Assembly (NCBI RefSeq): GCF_014652475.1
Contig: NZ_BMYW01000013.1
Coordinates: forward strand, 1 to 64,000
Reading direction: 5' to 3'
Origin: Vogesella alkaliphila
GTDB lineage: Bacteria > Pseudomonadota > Gammaproteobacteria > Burkholderiales > Chromobacteriaceae
Length of the DNA: 64,000 nt
In this document: piece by piece, positions 18,566 to 30,000 of the stretch
Numbering within the stretch: position 1 is the stretch's first letter
How the letters are laid out: each line of letters starts with the position of its first letter
Program-made: the position numbers and the translations under genes
Notes under the pieces: model-generated
What the model was told of the DNA's origin: nothing
Seen by the model: only the letters and a program-made list of their open reading frames with translations
Databases searched by the model: none

Positions 18566-19039
18566 CTAGAAACGCCAGCCGCCGTGGGCGCCGACCACGC
18601 CGGCCAGCAGCGCACTCAGCGTCAAGGCCAGCAGGCCGACGTGCAGCCACTGCAACAGGCGCAGGGTGCCGGCCGGGTCGCGCTGCGCGCGCCGCTTCAG
18701 CCAGCGGTGGATGAAGAACGGCTCCAGCACGAACAGCATCAGCAGGAAGGGCAGCCACGCCGCCAGCATCAGCTGCAGCCAGCCGGTGTCCCGCAGCCGC
18801 GCCCAGCCGTCGCTGGCGTGCAGCATCCACGCGCCGCTGGCCAGCGCCAGCAGCACCCACAGCCGCGCCTGCGCGCCGAAACGGTGCTCGACGTCCTCGA
18901 ACATCGCGTACTGCTGCTCGGGAACGAAGCGGCGGCGGATCGCCGGAATCAGTACCGTGGTGACGAAGGCGACCCCGCCGACCCACATCACGATCGCCAG
19001 CACGTGCAGCGCGCGGGCGATGGCATAGTCATTCCACAT
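18566..19039 (-). CDS. Integral membrane protein, CopD-like
   Basis: A 157-aa protein with four hydrophobic segments, starting MWNDYAIARALHVLAIVMWVG. The early His in ALHVLAIVMWVGG and the W-x-G-G pattern resemble the CopD/DUF2269-like family of small membrane proteins. No enzyme motif is visible. The start at 19039 is preferred over the long upstream frame, which runs through a repeat pair (19057-19098). Function unknown. Confidence 0.75.
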   Translation of the reverse strand: MWNDYAIARALHVLAIVMWVGGVAFVTTVLIPAIRRRFVPEQQYAMFEDVEHRFGAQARLWVLLALASGAWMLHASDGWARLRDTGWLQLMLAAWLPFLLMLFVLEPFFIHRWLKRRAQRDPAGTLRLLQWLHVGLLALTLSALLAGVVGAHGGWRF

Positions 19040-19056
19040 CGCAGGCTCCAGACGGA

Positions 19057-19098
19057 AAGGTTGGCCGCAGTGTGCCACGCGGCGGTGCGGCCAACCTT
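19057..19098. repeat. Inverted pair of DUS-like 13-mers
   Basis: Exact forward (19057-19069) and reverse (19086-19098) copies, 16 nt apart, can form a 13-bp stem between the LysE-type gene and the membrane-protein gene. There is no T-run, so terminator function is uncertain. Confidence 0.8.
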
Positions 19099-19145
19099 GG
19101 GCGCGGACAAGAAAGCGATGACCGGTATCGCCGGCAACCGTGTGC

Positions 19146-19757
19146 TCAGCGCTGTGCCGTTGCCAGCGAGGCCCCGAAGTACGCAAAGCTGCCGGCGGAG
19201 AGCTTGCCGAGCAGGCGGCCGCCGCGCTCCGACTGCAGCCAGCCCTTGGCGCGGCGGGCAAACAGCGCGTAGCCGCAGTGGATCACCACCACCAGCGTGC
19301 TGTAGGTCAGCACCAGGGTGGCAAACTGCCGCGGATAGGGCTGTGCCGGATCGATGAATTGCGGAAACACCGACAGGAAGAAAAAGATTGCCTTGGGATT
19401 GGTCAGCTGCAGCGACAGCCCCTCGACAAAACGCCGGCCAAGGCTGGCGTCGTGGGTCGGCTGCGCGGTGAAGCTGAATGACGGCGCACGCCACAGACGG
19501 ATGGCGAGATAGAACAGGTAGGCGGCACCCAGCAGTTTCAGCACGGTAAACGCCAGCGCCGACGTTGCCAGCAAGATGCCGAGGCTGGTGGCGGAGATCG
19601 CCGCCACCAGCATGGCGCCGGCGGCAATGCCGACAATGCCGCCCAGGGTGCCACGCAGCCCGAAGCGCAAGGCATTGCTCAGCGTCATCACCACCCCGGG
19701 GCCGGGACTCAGGACCGTGGTGGTCGCCATCAGCAGGAACAGTAGATAGAGCTTCAT
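19146..19757 (-). CDS. LysE/RhtB family amino-acid exporter
   Basis: A 203-aa inner-membrane transporter with the family signature LSPGPGVVMTLSNALRFG (~18-35), GIAAGAML, and LQLTNPKAIFFFLSVFPQFI (~120-140). About six membrane segments are visible. Members export amino acids such as homoserine, threonine or lysine; the substrate is not deducible. The ATG at 19757 is preceded by GGAGA, which favours it over the longer frame. Confidence 0.88.
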   Translation of the reverse strand: MKLYLLFLLMATTTVLSPGPGVVMTLSNALRFGLRGTLGGIVGIAAGAMLVAAISATSLGILLATSALAFTVLKLLGAAYLFYLAIRLWRAPSFSFTAQPTHDASLGRRFVEGLSLQLTNPKAIFFFLSVFPQFIDPAQPYPRQFATLVLTYSTLVVVIHCGYALFARRAKGWLQSERGGRLLGKLSAGSFAYFGASLATAQR

Positions 19758-19870
19758 TCGGGTCTCCTCGGCAGCAGGCATGGCCGCAAATAATACCATC
19801 GCCATAATCGGCCATGGCACCCGGCGAACAAAAACCGGCGCCCCCGCCGTCCAGCCCAGTCAGCCGCCGC

Positions 19871-21099
<1,229 letters not shown>

Positions 21100-21115
21100 T
21101 TATCGGGCTTTTCTA

Positions 21116-21242
21116 TTGCCACAGAACCCACAGAAGCCACGGACGAGATGGCCGTCCTGCCGAGGCAGGGAGTATCCCGTCATCAGCCTAACCGTTACCG
21201 CGCAGCGCGCTGTCTGTGGTTTGCCGTGGATTCCGTGGCAAA
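21116..21242. repeat. Intergenic element with ~29-bp inverted repeats
   Basis: The left arm (21116-21144, TTGCCACAGAACCCACAGAA...) and right arm (21213-21242, ending TTCCGTGGCAA) are imperfect inverted repeats built on CCACRGA words. It fills nearly all of the space between murU and amgK. No coding capacity is seen. Confidence 0.65.
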
Positions 21243-21251
21243 GGTTCGGGT

Positions 21252-22298
21252 TTACTGGTCCGACGCCAACCTGGTGGCGCTGAACACCGACTGGATGCTG
21301 TCGTCGTTGTCGTCCTCGTCGAGGCCGACCAGTTCCACCAGCAGCTGGAACAGCGGCGCCAGCTCGCTGTAACGGCGGCTGGTCTTCTTCAGGTACTTGA
21401 TGAAACGCGGGATCTCGGCGCGGTACTTATCCTTGCCGTCGCGGTGGTACAGGCGGGCGAAGATGCCGGCCACTTTCAGGTGGCGCTGCACGCCCATCCA
21501 CTCGAAGTCGCGGTAGAACTCGTCGATGCTGTCCGCCACCGGCAGGCCCGCGGCGCGCGCCTTTTCCCAGTAGCGGATGGCGATGTCGAGCACGAACTCC
21601 TCGTCCCAGCCGATGAAGGCGTCACGCAGCAGCGACACGATGTCGTAGCTGACCGGGCCGTACACCGCGTCCTGGAAGTCGAGCACGCCCGGGCGATCCG
21701 GCGTCAGCATCAGGTTGCGCACGATGAAGTCGCGGTGCACGTAGACCTTGCCCTGCGCCTCGATGCGCGGCAGCAGCGCCTGCAGCGCCGCGTCCCACAG
21801 CTTGCGCTGGGCGAAGGTCAGCGGCTTGCCCAACTCCTTGGCCACGTACCACTCCGGGAACAGGTTCAGCTCGCGGGTCAAGAGCGCGTGGTCGTAGTCC
21901 GGCAGCACGCCCGGCCGGCTGATCTTCTGGATCTCGATCAGGGTATCGACCGCTTCCAGCAGCAGGTGCTTGTGCACCATGTCCCGTTCGTCGTGCTGCA
22001 GCGCCGCCAGCAGGGTGACGGTGCCGAGGTCTTCCAGCAGCATGAAGCCCTGCTCGCGGTCGCGCAGCAGGATGGCCGGCACATGCGCCGCCGGCGCGAA
22101 CAGCTCGCGCACGCTGACGTAGGCGTCGGTGTTCATCTTTTCCGGCGGCGCGTCCATCACGATGCGGGTGCTGCCATCGGGGAAGGTGGCGCGGAAGTAA
22201 CGGCGGAAATCGGCATCGGCGGCGGCAAAGACCACCGCGATGTCTTGATCGGGAAACTGCGTGGCCAGCCACGCTTTCAGGGCTTCGAGTCGCTGCAT
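21252..22298 (-). CDS. amgK: N-acetylmuramate/N-acetylglucosamine kinase AmgK
   Basis: AmgK phosphorylates MurNAc (and GlcNAc) at C1, the step before MurU. The 348-aa aminoglycoside-phosphotransferase-fold protein has the Brenner motif VHRDFIVRNLM and the metal-binding Asp in VLDFQDAVYGPVSYD. The start MQRLEALKAWL at 22298 matches the family; the longer frame crosses the divergent promoter region. Pairing with murU is the main support for the specific name. Confidence 0.88.
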   Translation of the reverse strand: MQRLEALKAWLATQFPDQDIAVVFAAADADFRRYFRATFPDGSTRIVMDAPPEKMNTDAYVSVRELFAPAAHVPAILLRDREQGFMLLEDLGTVTLLAALQHDERDMVHKHLLLEAVDTLIEIQKISRPGVLPDYDHALLTRELNLFPEWYVAKELGKPLTFAQRKLWDAALQALLPRIEAQGKVYVHRDFIVRNLMLTPDRPGVLDFQDAVYGPVSYDIVSLLRDAFIGWDEEFVLDIAIRYWEKARAAGLPVADSIDEFYRDFEWMGVQRHLKVAGIFARLYHRDGKDKYRAEIPRFIKYLKKTSRRYSELAPLFQLLVELVGLDEDDNDDSIQSVFSATRLASDQ

Positions 22299-22322
22299 AG
22301 TCGCGTATATCGGCAAATTGGG

Positions 22323-22340
22323 TACAATGACGCGATTGTA
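22323..22340. promoter_or_regulatory. Symmetric divergent -10-like boxes between amgK and lptD
   Basis: TACAAT (22323-22328) and ATTGTA (22335-22340) are inverted copies separated by GACGCG. Each matches a -10 box for one of the divergent genes; no strong -35 boxes are visible. They could also be a regulator site. Confidence 0.4.
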
Positions 22341-22384
22341 ACCGCTTTGACCGCGCCCCAACATGGCCGGCCCGACTTCTTCCG

Positions 22385-24577
22385 ATGCAGACACGCTTCC
22401 GTTTGACGCCCGTGATGGCGGCCTTGCTCCCCCTGTTCCTGCTGCCGACGGCGCAGGCGGACTCCCTGCCGGCGGGGACTCTGAGTGTCGAATCCGACAA
22501 TCTGAGCGGCCAGATGGACGTCGAGCTGAAGGCCAGCGGCCAGGTGAAGGCCGTCCGTGACGACCAGACCGTCGAGGCCGACTGGCTGGAATACTTCGTG
22601 CAGCGCCAGCAGCTGCGCGCCGGCGAGCGTGTGCGCCTGACGCAGGCCGACGGCCGCATCGAGGCGGAGCAGCTCGACTACCTGCTGGGCGAGCGCAGCG
22701 GCAGCGCCAGCAACGCGAGCTTCAGCTTCGGCCGCGACGGCAAGACGCTGCGCGGCAATGCCGGCAAGCTCGAATTCCAGGGCAAGGACAACTACCGCCT
22801 GCAGAGTGCCCGCGCCAACACCTGCGACCCCAACGACGACTCCTGGTACCTGAAGGCCAGCACCATCGACCTCGACTACGGTCGCAATGTCGGCGTGGCG
22901 CGCAATGCGCGGGTGGAGTTCCAGGGCGTGCCCATCCTGTACACGCCGTGGATCGACTTCCCGCTGGACGGCGGCCGCAAGAGCGGCCTGCTGTTCCCCA
23001 CCATCAGCACCGGCAGCGACGGCCTGCAGGTGTCGCTGCCCTACTACTGGAACATCGCGCCGAACTACGACGCCACCCTCACCCCGCGCTACATCGAACA
23101 GCGCGGCATGATGCTGGGGCTGGAAGGGCGCTACCTGCTGCCGGACGCCCAGGGCCAGCTGTACACCGAGCAGCTGCCTAACGACAGGAAAAGTGAGCGC
23201 AGCCGCTTCCTGTGGAAGGGCGAACACGTGCAGCAGCTGGCCCCGGCGCTGAGCGCGGGTGCCAACGGTGCCTACGTGTCCGATGACGACTATTTCGATG
23301 ATTTCGGCGACCGCGTCAGCAGCGCGGCCAACGTCAACCTCAAGCGCGAGGCCTGGCTTGGCTACCAGCAGGAGTGGGGCGCGGTGACACTGAAGGCGCA
23401 GCGCTACCAGACGCTGCAGGACGACAACGGCACGGTGGAAGAGCCGTACGCGCGCCTGCCCCAGCTGAGCCTCAACGCCCGCCAGCGCTTCGGCGGTTTC
23501 AGCAGCAATCTCGAAAGCGAGCTGACCCGCTTCAGCCACAGCAGCAAACAGGAAGGCACGCGGCTGGTCGCCTACCCCAGCCTGAGCTATGCCATCGAGC
23601 GGCCGTGGGGTTTCCTGCGCCCGAAAGTCGGCGTCCACTTTACCCGCTACGAACTGGACAACAGCGACGGCAGCCAGGCGGTGCGCAGCGACGAACGCAC
23701 GCTGCCCATCGTCAGCCTCGACAGCGGCCTGACCTTCGAGCGCGACAGCACACTGTTCGGCCGCGACATGAACCAGACGCTGGAGCCGCGCCTGTTCTAC
23801 GTGAAGATCCCGAAGGTCGAGCAGTCCAGCCTGCCCAACTTCGACACCTCGGAAAACGACTTCAACTTCGCGCAGCTGTTTACCGAGAACCGCTTCTCCG
23901 GCCACGACCGCATCAACGCGGCCAACCAGGTTACCGCGGCGCTGACCAGCCGCTACCTGGACAAGGAAAACGGGCTGGAACGCCTGCGCGTCGCCATCGG
24001 CCAGCGCTTCTACCTCAGCCGCGACGACATCCGCCTCGACGGCAGCAGCAGCGAACGCAGCGAGGCCGGTTCCGACCTGCTGATGACCGTCGGCGGCGAC
24101 CTCAGCCACAGCCTGCGCCTGGACGGCTCCTACCAGTACAACCAGGCGCTGTCCAAGACCGAACGCTACAATGCACAGCTGCGCTACAACCCGGCACCGG
24201 GCAAGACCCTCAGCGTGCGCTACCGCTACGGCCGCGACGAGCTGATCGGCAGCGGCAGCGAGCGCGACACCCTGCGCCAGGTCGATGTCGCCGGCCAGTG
24301 GCCGATCGCGCCGCGCTGGTACGCGGTGGCACGACAGAACTACTCGCTGCGCGACAAAAAAGCGTTGGAGCAACTGGCCGGGGTGGAGTACAACGATGGC
24401 TGCTGGAGCATGCGCGTGGTCGGCCAGCGTTACGTCACCGACCTCGACAAAACCAAGAATGCCGTGTTCCTGCAGCTGGAACTGAAGGACTTCAGCAGCG
24501 TCGGCAGCAATCCGCTCAATGCCCTGCGCCTGGCCATTCCGGGCTACAGCCCAATCAACGAGACAACAGGTAACTGA
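22385..24577 (+). CDS. lptD: LPS-assembly outer-membrane protein LptD
   Basis: LptD is the outer-membrane beta-barrel that, with LptE, inserts lipopolysaccharide into the outer leaflet. The 730-aa precursor has a signal peptide ending ...LPTAQA (~25), an OstA/LptA-like periplasmic jellyroll (~30-200) and the LptD barrel with many aromatic-ended strands. Only two cysteines are visible: one in ANTCDPNDDSW (~145) and one in NDGCWSM (~672). They would allow a single inter-domain disulfide instead of the two of E. coli. surA follows with overlapping stop/start. Confidence 0.96.
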   Translation: MQTRFRLTPVMAALLPLFLLPTAQADSLPAGTLSVESDNLSGQMDVELKASGQVKAVRDDQTVEADWLEYFVQRQQLRAGERVRLTQADGRIEAEQLDYLLGERSGSASNASFSFGRDGKTLRGNAGKLEFQGKDNYRLQSARANTCDPNDDSWYLKASTIDLDYGRNVGVARNARVEFQGVPILYTPWIDFPLDGGRKSGLLFPTISTGSDGLQVSLPYYWNIAPNYDATLTPRYIEQRGMMLGLEGRYLLPDAQGQLYTEQLPNDRKSERSRFLWKGEHVQQLAPALSAGANGAYVSDDDYFDDFGDRVSSAANVNLKREAWLGYQQEWGAVTLKAQRYQTLQDDNGTVEEPYARLPQLSLNARQRFGGFSSNLESELTRFSHSSKQEGTRLVAYPSLSYAIERPWGFLRPKVGVHFTRYELDNSDGSQAVRSDERTLPIVSLDSGLTFERDSTLFGRDMNQTLEPRLFYVKIPKVEQSSLPNFDTSENDFNFAQLFTENRFSGHDRINAANQVTAALTSRYLDKENGLERLRVAIGQRFYLSRDDIRLDGSSSERSEAGSDLLMTVGGDLSHSLRLDGSYQYNQALSKTERYNAQLRYNPAPGKTLSVRYRYGRDELIGSGSERDTLRQVDVAGQWPIAPRWYAVARQNYSLRDKKALEQLAGVEYNDGCWSMRVVGQRYVTDLDKTKNAVFLQLELKDFSSVGSNPLNALRLAIPGYSPINETTGN

Positions 24578-25857
24578 TGAAACAGCTCCTCCTTGCCGCG
24601 ACCCTCGCCCTCAGCCTGGCCACCCCGGCCAGCGCTGCCGTGCAGACCGCCGACCGCATCGTCGCCGTGATCAACAACGGCGTGATCACGCTGAGCGAAC
24701 TGCAACAGCGCGAAGCCGAAATCATCGCCAGCCTGAAACGGCAGAACGTGGCGCTGCCGCCGGCCAGCGTGCTGTCGCGGCAGGTGCTGGACCTGATGGT
24801 CAACGAGCAGCTGCAGCTGCAGTACGCCGCCAGCAACGGCCTGCGCGTCAGCGAAAGCGAAATCGACCAGACCCTGCAACGGCTGGCGGCACAGAACAAG
24901 ACCGACCTGCAGGGACTGTACGCCCGCCTGCAGCAGGACGGCCTGTCGCTGGAACAGTTCCGCAAGAGCCTGCGCAAGGACCTGCTGCTGGACCGCATCA
25001 AGGAGCGCGAGATCGCCGGCCGCGTCAATGTCACCGACAGCGAAGTGGAACAGGTGCTGAAGAGCACCCAGGGCCTGTCCAACGCCGAGTACCGGCTGGC
25101 GATGATCCAGCTCAACGTGCCGGAACGCGCCGATGCCGCGCAGATCGAGAAACTGCGCCTGCGTCTGCAGGAGGCACAACAGGCGATCCGTAACGGCCAG
25201 CCGTTCGCCGAAGTGGCCGCCCGCTACTCCGAAGCCGCTACCGCGCTCAGCGGCGGCGACATGGGCTGGAAAGGCGCCAGCGCGCTGCCGCCGGACTTCA
25301 TCCAGCTGCTGGACAGCATGAAGGTCGGCGACGTCACCGACATCGTGCGCGCCAACGGCAGTCTGTTCCTGTTCAAGCTCACCGACAAGCGCAACAGCGC
25401 CGGCGAGCAGCTGGTGCAGCAGCACAAGGTGCGCCACATCCTGATCAAGACCAACGAGGCCACCTCGGAAGCAGAAGCCCGCGCGCGCATCCTGCAGGTG
25501 CAGGACCGCCTGCAGCGCGGCGCCAGCTTCGAGGCGCTGGCGCGCCAGTTCTCCGAGGACGGCAGCGCCTCGCTCGGCGGCGATCTGGGCTGGCTCAACC
25601 CCGGCGACACGGTGCCGGAATTCGAGCGCGCGTTCACCGCGCTGCAAGCCGGGCAAAACAGCGAGCCGGTACGCAGCCCGTTCGGCTGGCACCTGATCCG
25701 GCTGGACGAAGTGCGCAGCCAGGACGTGTCCGGCGAGCGCGCCAAGCTGGCGATCAAGCAGCAGATCCGCCAGCGCAAGGCGGAGCAGAACTACAACGAC
25801 TGGTTGCAGCAGCTGCGCGCCTCGGCCTTCATCGATGACCGGCTGATCGAAAAATAA
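24577..25857 (+). CDS. surA: Periplasmic chaperone / peptidyl-prolyl isomerase SurA
   Basis: SurA escorts outer-membrane proteins, including LptD, across the periplasm. The 426-aa precursor has a signal peptide MKQLLLAATLALSLATPASA, an N-terminal chaperone domain, and two parvulin domains (about 170-270 and 285-385; the second has VRHILIKTNEATSEAEA and GDLGWLNPGDTVPEFE). The ATG overlaps the lptD TGA. The lptD-surA-pdxA order is widely conserved. Confidence 0.96.
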   Translation: MKQLLLAATLALSLATPASAAVQTADRIVAVINNGVITLSELQQREAEIIASLKRQNVALPPASVLSRQVLDLMVNEQLQLQYAASNGLRVSESEIDQTLQRLAAQNKTDLQGLYARLQQDGLSLEQFRKSLRKDLLLDRIKEREIAGRVNVTDSEVEQVLKSTQGLSNAEYRLAMIQLNVPERADAAQIEKLRLRLQEAQQAIRNGQPFAEVAARYSEAATALSGGDMGWKGASALPPDFIQLLDSMKVGDVTDIVRANGSLFLFKLTDKRNSAGEQLVQQHKVRHILIKTNEATSEAEARARILQVQDRLQRGASFEALARQFSEDGSASLGGDLGWLNPGDTVPEFERAFTALQAGQNSEPVRSPFGWHLIRLDEVRSQDVSGERAKLAIKQQIRQRKAEQNYNDWLQQLRASAFIDDRLIEK

Positions 25858-25861
25858 CCCC

Positions 25862-25890
25862 AAGGCCGGTGCTCGCACCGGCCTTTTTTT
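25862..25890 (+). terminator. Terminator after surA
   Basis: AAGGCCGGTGC / GCACCGGCCTT hairpin followed by a T run, between surA and pdxA. pdxA expression therefore needs read-through or its own promoter. Confidence 0.85.
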
Positions 25891-25905
25891 ATCGCTGGAA
25901 GGCTC

Positions 25906-26880
25906 ATGTCCACCCCGCTCCCCCTCCTCGCCGTCACCGCCGGCGAACCAGCCGGCATCGGCCCCGACCTGGTGCTGCGCCTGCCCGAGCTGGCGCTGCC
26001 GGCGCGCTGCGTCGTCATCGCCGACAAGACCCTGCTGCAACAGCGCGCCGCCGCGCTGGGGCTGCACGTGCCGCTGCTCGACTACCGGCACGAGCAGCCC
26101 GCACCGGCCGGGGCGCTGGAGGTGTGGCACGTGCCGCTGGCCGCGCCCTGCCGGCCAGGGGTGCTGGATGCCGCCAACGGCCGCTACGTGCTGGCCACGC
26201 TGGACGTCGCCATCGCCGGCTGCGTGCGCGGCGAGTTCGCCGCCATGGTCACCGCACCGGTGCACAAGGGCGTGATCAACGACGCCGGCGTGGCGTTCTC
26301 CGGCCACACCGAGTACCTCGCCGAGCACACCGCCACCCCACGGGTGGTGATGATGCTGGCCGGGGCCGGCATGCGCGTGGCGCTGGCCACCACCCACCTG
26401 CCGCTGCGCGCGGTGCCGGACGCCATCACCCGCGACAGCCTGGGCGAAGTCATCCGCATCCTGCACGCCGACCTGGTGAGCAAGTTCGGCATCGCCGCGC
26501 CGCGCATCCTGGTCGCCGGCCTCAACCCGCACGCCGGCGAGGGCGGCCACATGGGGCGCGAGGAAATCGACGTCATCGAGCCGACGTTGGCCGCATTGCG
26601 CAACGAGGGCATGAACCTGATCGGTCCGCTGCCGGCCGACACCCTGTTCAACCCGGACAAGCTGGCGCAGGGCGACGCGGTGCTGGCGATGTACCACGAC
26701 CAGGGCCTGCCGGTGCTCAAGCACGCGAGCTTCGGCGCCGGCATCAACATCACGCTGGGCCTGCCCATCATCCGCACCTCGGTCGATCACGGCACCGCGC
26801 TCGACCTCGCCGCCACCGGCCGCGCCGATCCCGGCAGCCTGTTCGAGGCGGTGCGGCTGGCCGCCCAGCTCGCGACCTGA
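25906..26880 (+). CDS. pdxA: 4-hydroxythreonine-4-phosphate dehydrogenase PdxA
   Basis: PdxA oxidises 4-phosphohydroxy-L-threonine in the DXP-dependent pyridoxal phosphate pathway. The 324-aa protein has [12 protein letters not shown] at the start and the metal-binding and active-site motifs [32 protein letters not shown] and [12 protein letters not shown]. rsmA (ksgA), its frequent partner, is not next to it here. A partial repeat copy (GTTGGCCGCA) lies near 26586. Confidence 0.95.
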   Translation: MSTPLPLLAVTAGEPAGIGPDLVLRLPELALPARCVVIADKTLLQQRAAALGLHVPLLDYRHEQPAPAGALEVWHVPLAAPCRPGVLDAANGRYVLATLDVAIAGCVRGEFAAMVTAPVHKGVINDAGVAFSGHTEYLAEHTATPRVVMMLAGAGMRVALATTHLPLRAVPDAITRDSLGEVIRILHADLVSKFGIAAPRILVAGLNPHAGEGGHMGREEIDVIEPTLAALRNEGMNLIGPLPADTLFNPDKLAQGDAVLAMYHDQGLPVLKHASFGAGINITLGLPIIRTSVDHGTALDLAATGRADPGSLFEAVRLAAQLAT

Positions 26881-27094
26881 AGCTCCCCCGGTTCACCCCG
26901 CTGGCGGCCCATCCTGGCCGCCGCTTGCCCTGCCGCACCCGCCGGAAAACAGCCCGCGCTAATTGCATAATGGCGACAATATCCAATCACTAACGGTTAT
27001 ATCAGCCTGACGTGAGCGGCATTTTTCGCGGCGCAGCAATTGCGGTAAAATCGCGGCAACTCTCCACACATCATCGCCGAAGTTCAGGGACACA

Positions 27095-30000
27095 ATGAGC
27101 GCCACCACTCACACACGCGTGCGGGAAATCCCGTACAACTACACCTCATATTCGGATCGCGAGATCATCATTCGCCTGCTGGGCGAACCGATGTGGCAAT
27201 TACTCGAAGAGCTGCGGGCAGAACGGAAAACAGGCCGTTCTGCCCGTATGCTTTTCGAAGTGCTGGGCGACATCTGGGTGGTGGACCGCAACCCCTATCT
27301 GGTCGATGACCTGCTGGACAATCCGCAACGCCTGAGCGCGCTGGTCGGCGCGCTGCGCCACCGTCTGGGCGAAGTGGAAAAACGCCGCGACGGCAACGAC
27401 AAGGTTGGCCGCATGATCGCCGCCGCCTACCAGGCGGTGGACAGCTTCGAGCAGCAGTTCGGCGAGACGCGCGAGCTGCGCGCCGCCATCCTCAAGCGCT
27501 TCGGCAAGCTCACCCGCCGCGACAACATCCTGTTCGACGGCCTGGCGCGCGTGTCGCACGTGACCGATGCCACCGACTGGCGCGTCGAGTACCCGTTCGT
27601 GGTGCTGTGCCCGGATACCGAGGCCGAGATCGCGCCGCTGGTGAAGGCCTGTATCGAGCTGGAACTGACCATCATCCCGCGCGGCGGCGGCACCGGCTAC
27701 ACCGGCGGCGCCGTGCCGCTGGACAAGCGCAGCGCGGTGATCAACACCGAGAAGCTCGACCGCCACGTCGGCGTCGAGTACATCGAGCTGCCGGGGCTGG
27801 AAGGCAAGCGCGCCACCATCCAGTGCGGCGCCGGCGTGGTCACCGCGCGGGTATCGGAAGCGGCCAGCGCCGCCGGCCTGGTGTTCGCGGTCGATCCGAC
27901 CTCGGCGGAGGCGTCCTGTATCGGCGGCAACGTGGCCATGAACGCCGGCGGCAAGAAGGCGGTGCTGTGGGGCACCGCGCTGGACAACCTCGCCAGCTGG
28001 AAGATGGTCGATCCGGACGGCAACTGGCTGTTCGTCGAACGCCTGGGCCACAACTACGGCAAGATCCACGACGTGGACGTCGCCAGCTTCCGCGTCACCC
28101 GCCTGCAGGACGACGGCCAGACCGTGATCTCCAGCGAACAGCTGGACATCCCCGGCCGCAGCTTCCGCAAGGTCGGCCTGGGCAAGGACGTGACCGACAA
28201 ATTCCTCGCCGGCCTGCCCGGCGTGCAGAAGGAAGGCACCGACGGCATCATCACCAGCGCGCGCTTCGTGCTGCACAAGATGCCGGCGCACACCCGCACC
28301 GTGTGCCTGGAGTTCTTCGGCACCGTGGCCGAGGCCACGCCGGCCATCGTCGAGATCACCGACTACTTCAAGCCGAACGGCGCCGGCGTGCTGGCCGGCG
28401 TGCAGCTGGCCGGTCTGGAACACCTCGATTGGCGCTATGTGCGCGCCGTCGGCTACGCCACCAAGGCCAAGTCCAAGGGCCGGCCGAAGATGGTGCTGAT
28501 CGCCGACATCGTGTCCGACAACGAGAACGCGGTGGCCGAGGCCGCGAGCCAGGTGGTGCGCTACGCCAACGCCCGCCACGGCGAAGGCTTCATCGCCGTC
28601 ACCCCTGAGGCGCGCAAGACCTTCTGGCTGGACCGCTCGCGCACCGCCGCCATCGCCCGCCACACCAACGCCTTCAAGATCAACGAGGACGTGGTGATCC
28701 CGCTGGATCGCCTGGGCGACTACAGCGACGGCATCGAGCGCATCAACATCGAGCTGTCCATCGCCAGCAAGATCAAGCTGCTGGGCCAGCTGGCCGAGTT
28801 CTTCCACGGCCGCCTGCCGGTGGATACCGAGGGCGGCACCCTGTCCGCCGACGAGCTGATCGGCGACCGCCGCGAGACCGCGCTGGAGCTGATCGGCGCC
28901 GTGCAGCAGCGCTGGCAGTGGCTGCTGGACAACCTCGACACGCCGCTGGCGCAATACCTGCAAGGTTGGCCGCAAGCACCGCTGGAAGATGCTGCGGCCA
29001 ACCTTGAGGCCAGCGTGTTCACCGCGATGCGCGACTTCAAGCTGCGCGTCAGCTGGAAGCGCGAGCTGCAGGCCGACCTGGAAGCGCTGTTCGCCGGCAA
29101 GGCCGACAGCCCCATCACCGAGGCCATCCGCCTGATCCAGCAGAAGGTGCTGCGCGGCCGCGCCTTCGTCGCGCTGCACATGCACGCCGGCGACGGCAAC
29201 GTGCACACCAACATCCCGGTCAACTCCGACGACTACGAGATGCTGCAGACCGCGCACCGCGCGGTGGAGCGCATCATGAAGCTGGCGCGTTCGCTCAACG
29301 GCGTGATCTCCGGCGAGCACGGCATCGGCATCACCAAGCTCGAATTCCTGACCGAAGAGGAAATCCAGCCGTTCCGCGACTACAAGGCGCGCGTCGACCC
29401 CAACGGCCACTTCAACAAGGGCAAGCTGCTGCCGGGCGCGGACCTGGCGATGGCCTACACACCGTCGTTCTCGCTCTTGGGCGCCGAATCGCTGATCCTG
29501 GAACAGTCCGACATCGGCCAGATTTCCGACTCGGTGAAAGACTGCCTGCGCTGCGGCAAGTGCAAGCCGGTGTGCTCCACCCACGTGCCGCGCGCCAACC
29601 TGCTGTACTCGCCGCGCAACAAGATCCTGGGCGTGGGCCTGCTGACCGAGGCCTTCCTGTACGAGGAGCAGACCCGCCGCGGCGTCAGCCTCAAGCACTT
29701 CGAGGAGCTGTCCGACGTGGCCGACCACTGCACCGTGTGCCACCGCTGTGTGAAGCCGTGCCCGGTGAAGATCGACTTCGGCGACGTGTCGGTGGCGATG
29801 CGCAACTTCCTGCGCAAGACCGGCAACAAGAAGTTCAACCCCGGCACCGCGCTGGGCATGGCCTTCCTCACCGCCAAGGACCCGGCCACCATCAAGGGCA
29901 TCCGTGCCGGCCTGGTCGGCGGCGCCTACAAGCTGCAGCGCCTGGGCAACCGCATCGGCAAGAAGCTGGGCCTCACCGGCAGCCAGACGGCACAGCCGCC

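Noticed and set aside
18566-19261. Longer start for the CopD-like membrane protein
   Set aside because: The upstream extension translates through a repeat pair and is rich in Arg/Ala/Ser with no homology; the ATG at 19039 begins the first membrane helix properly.
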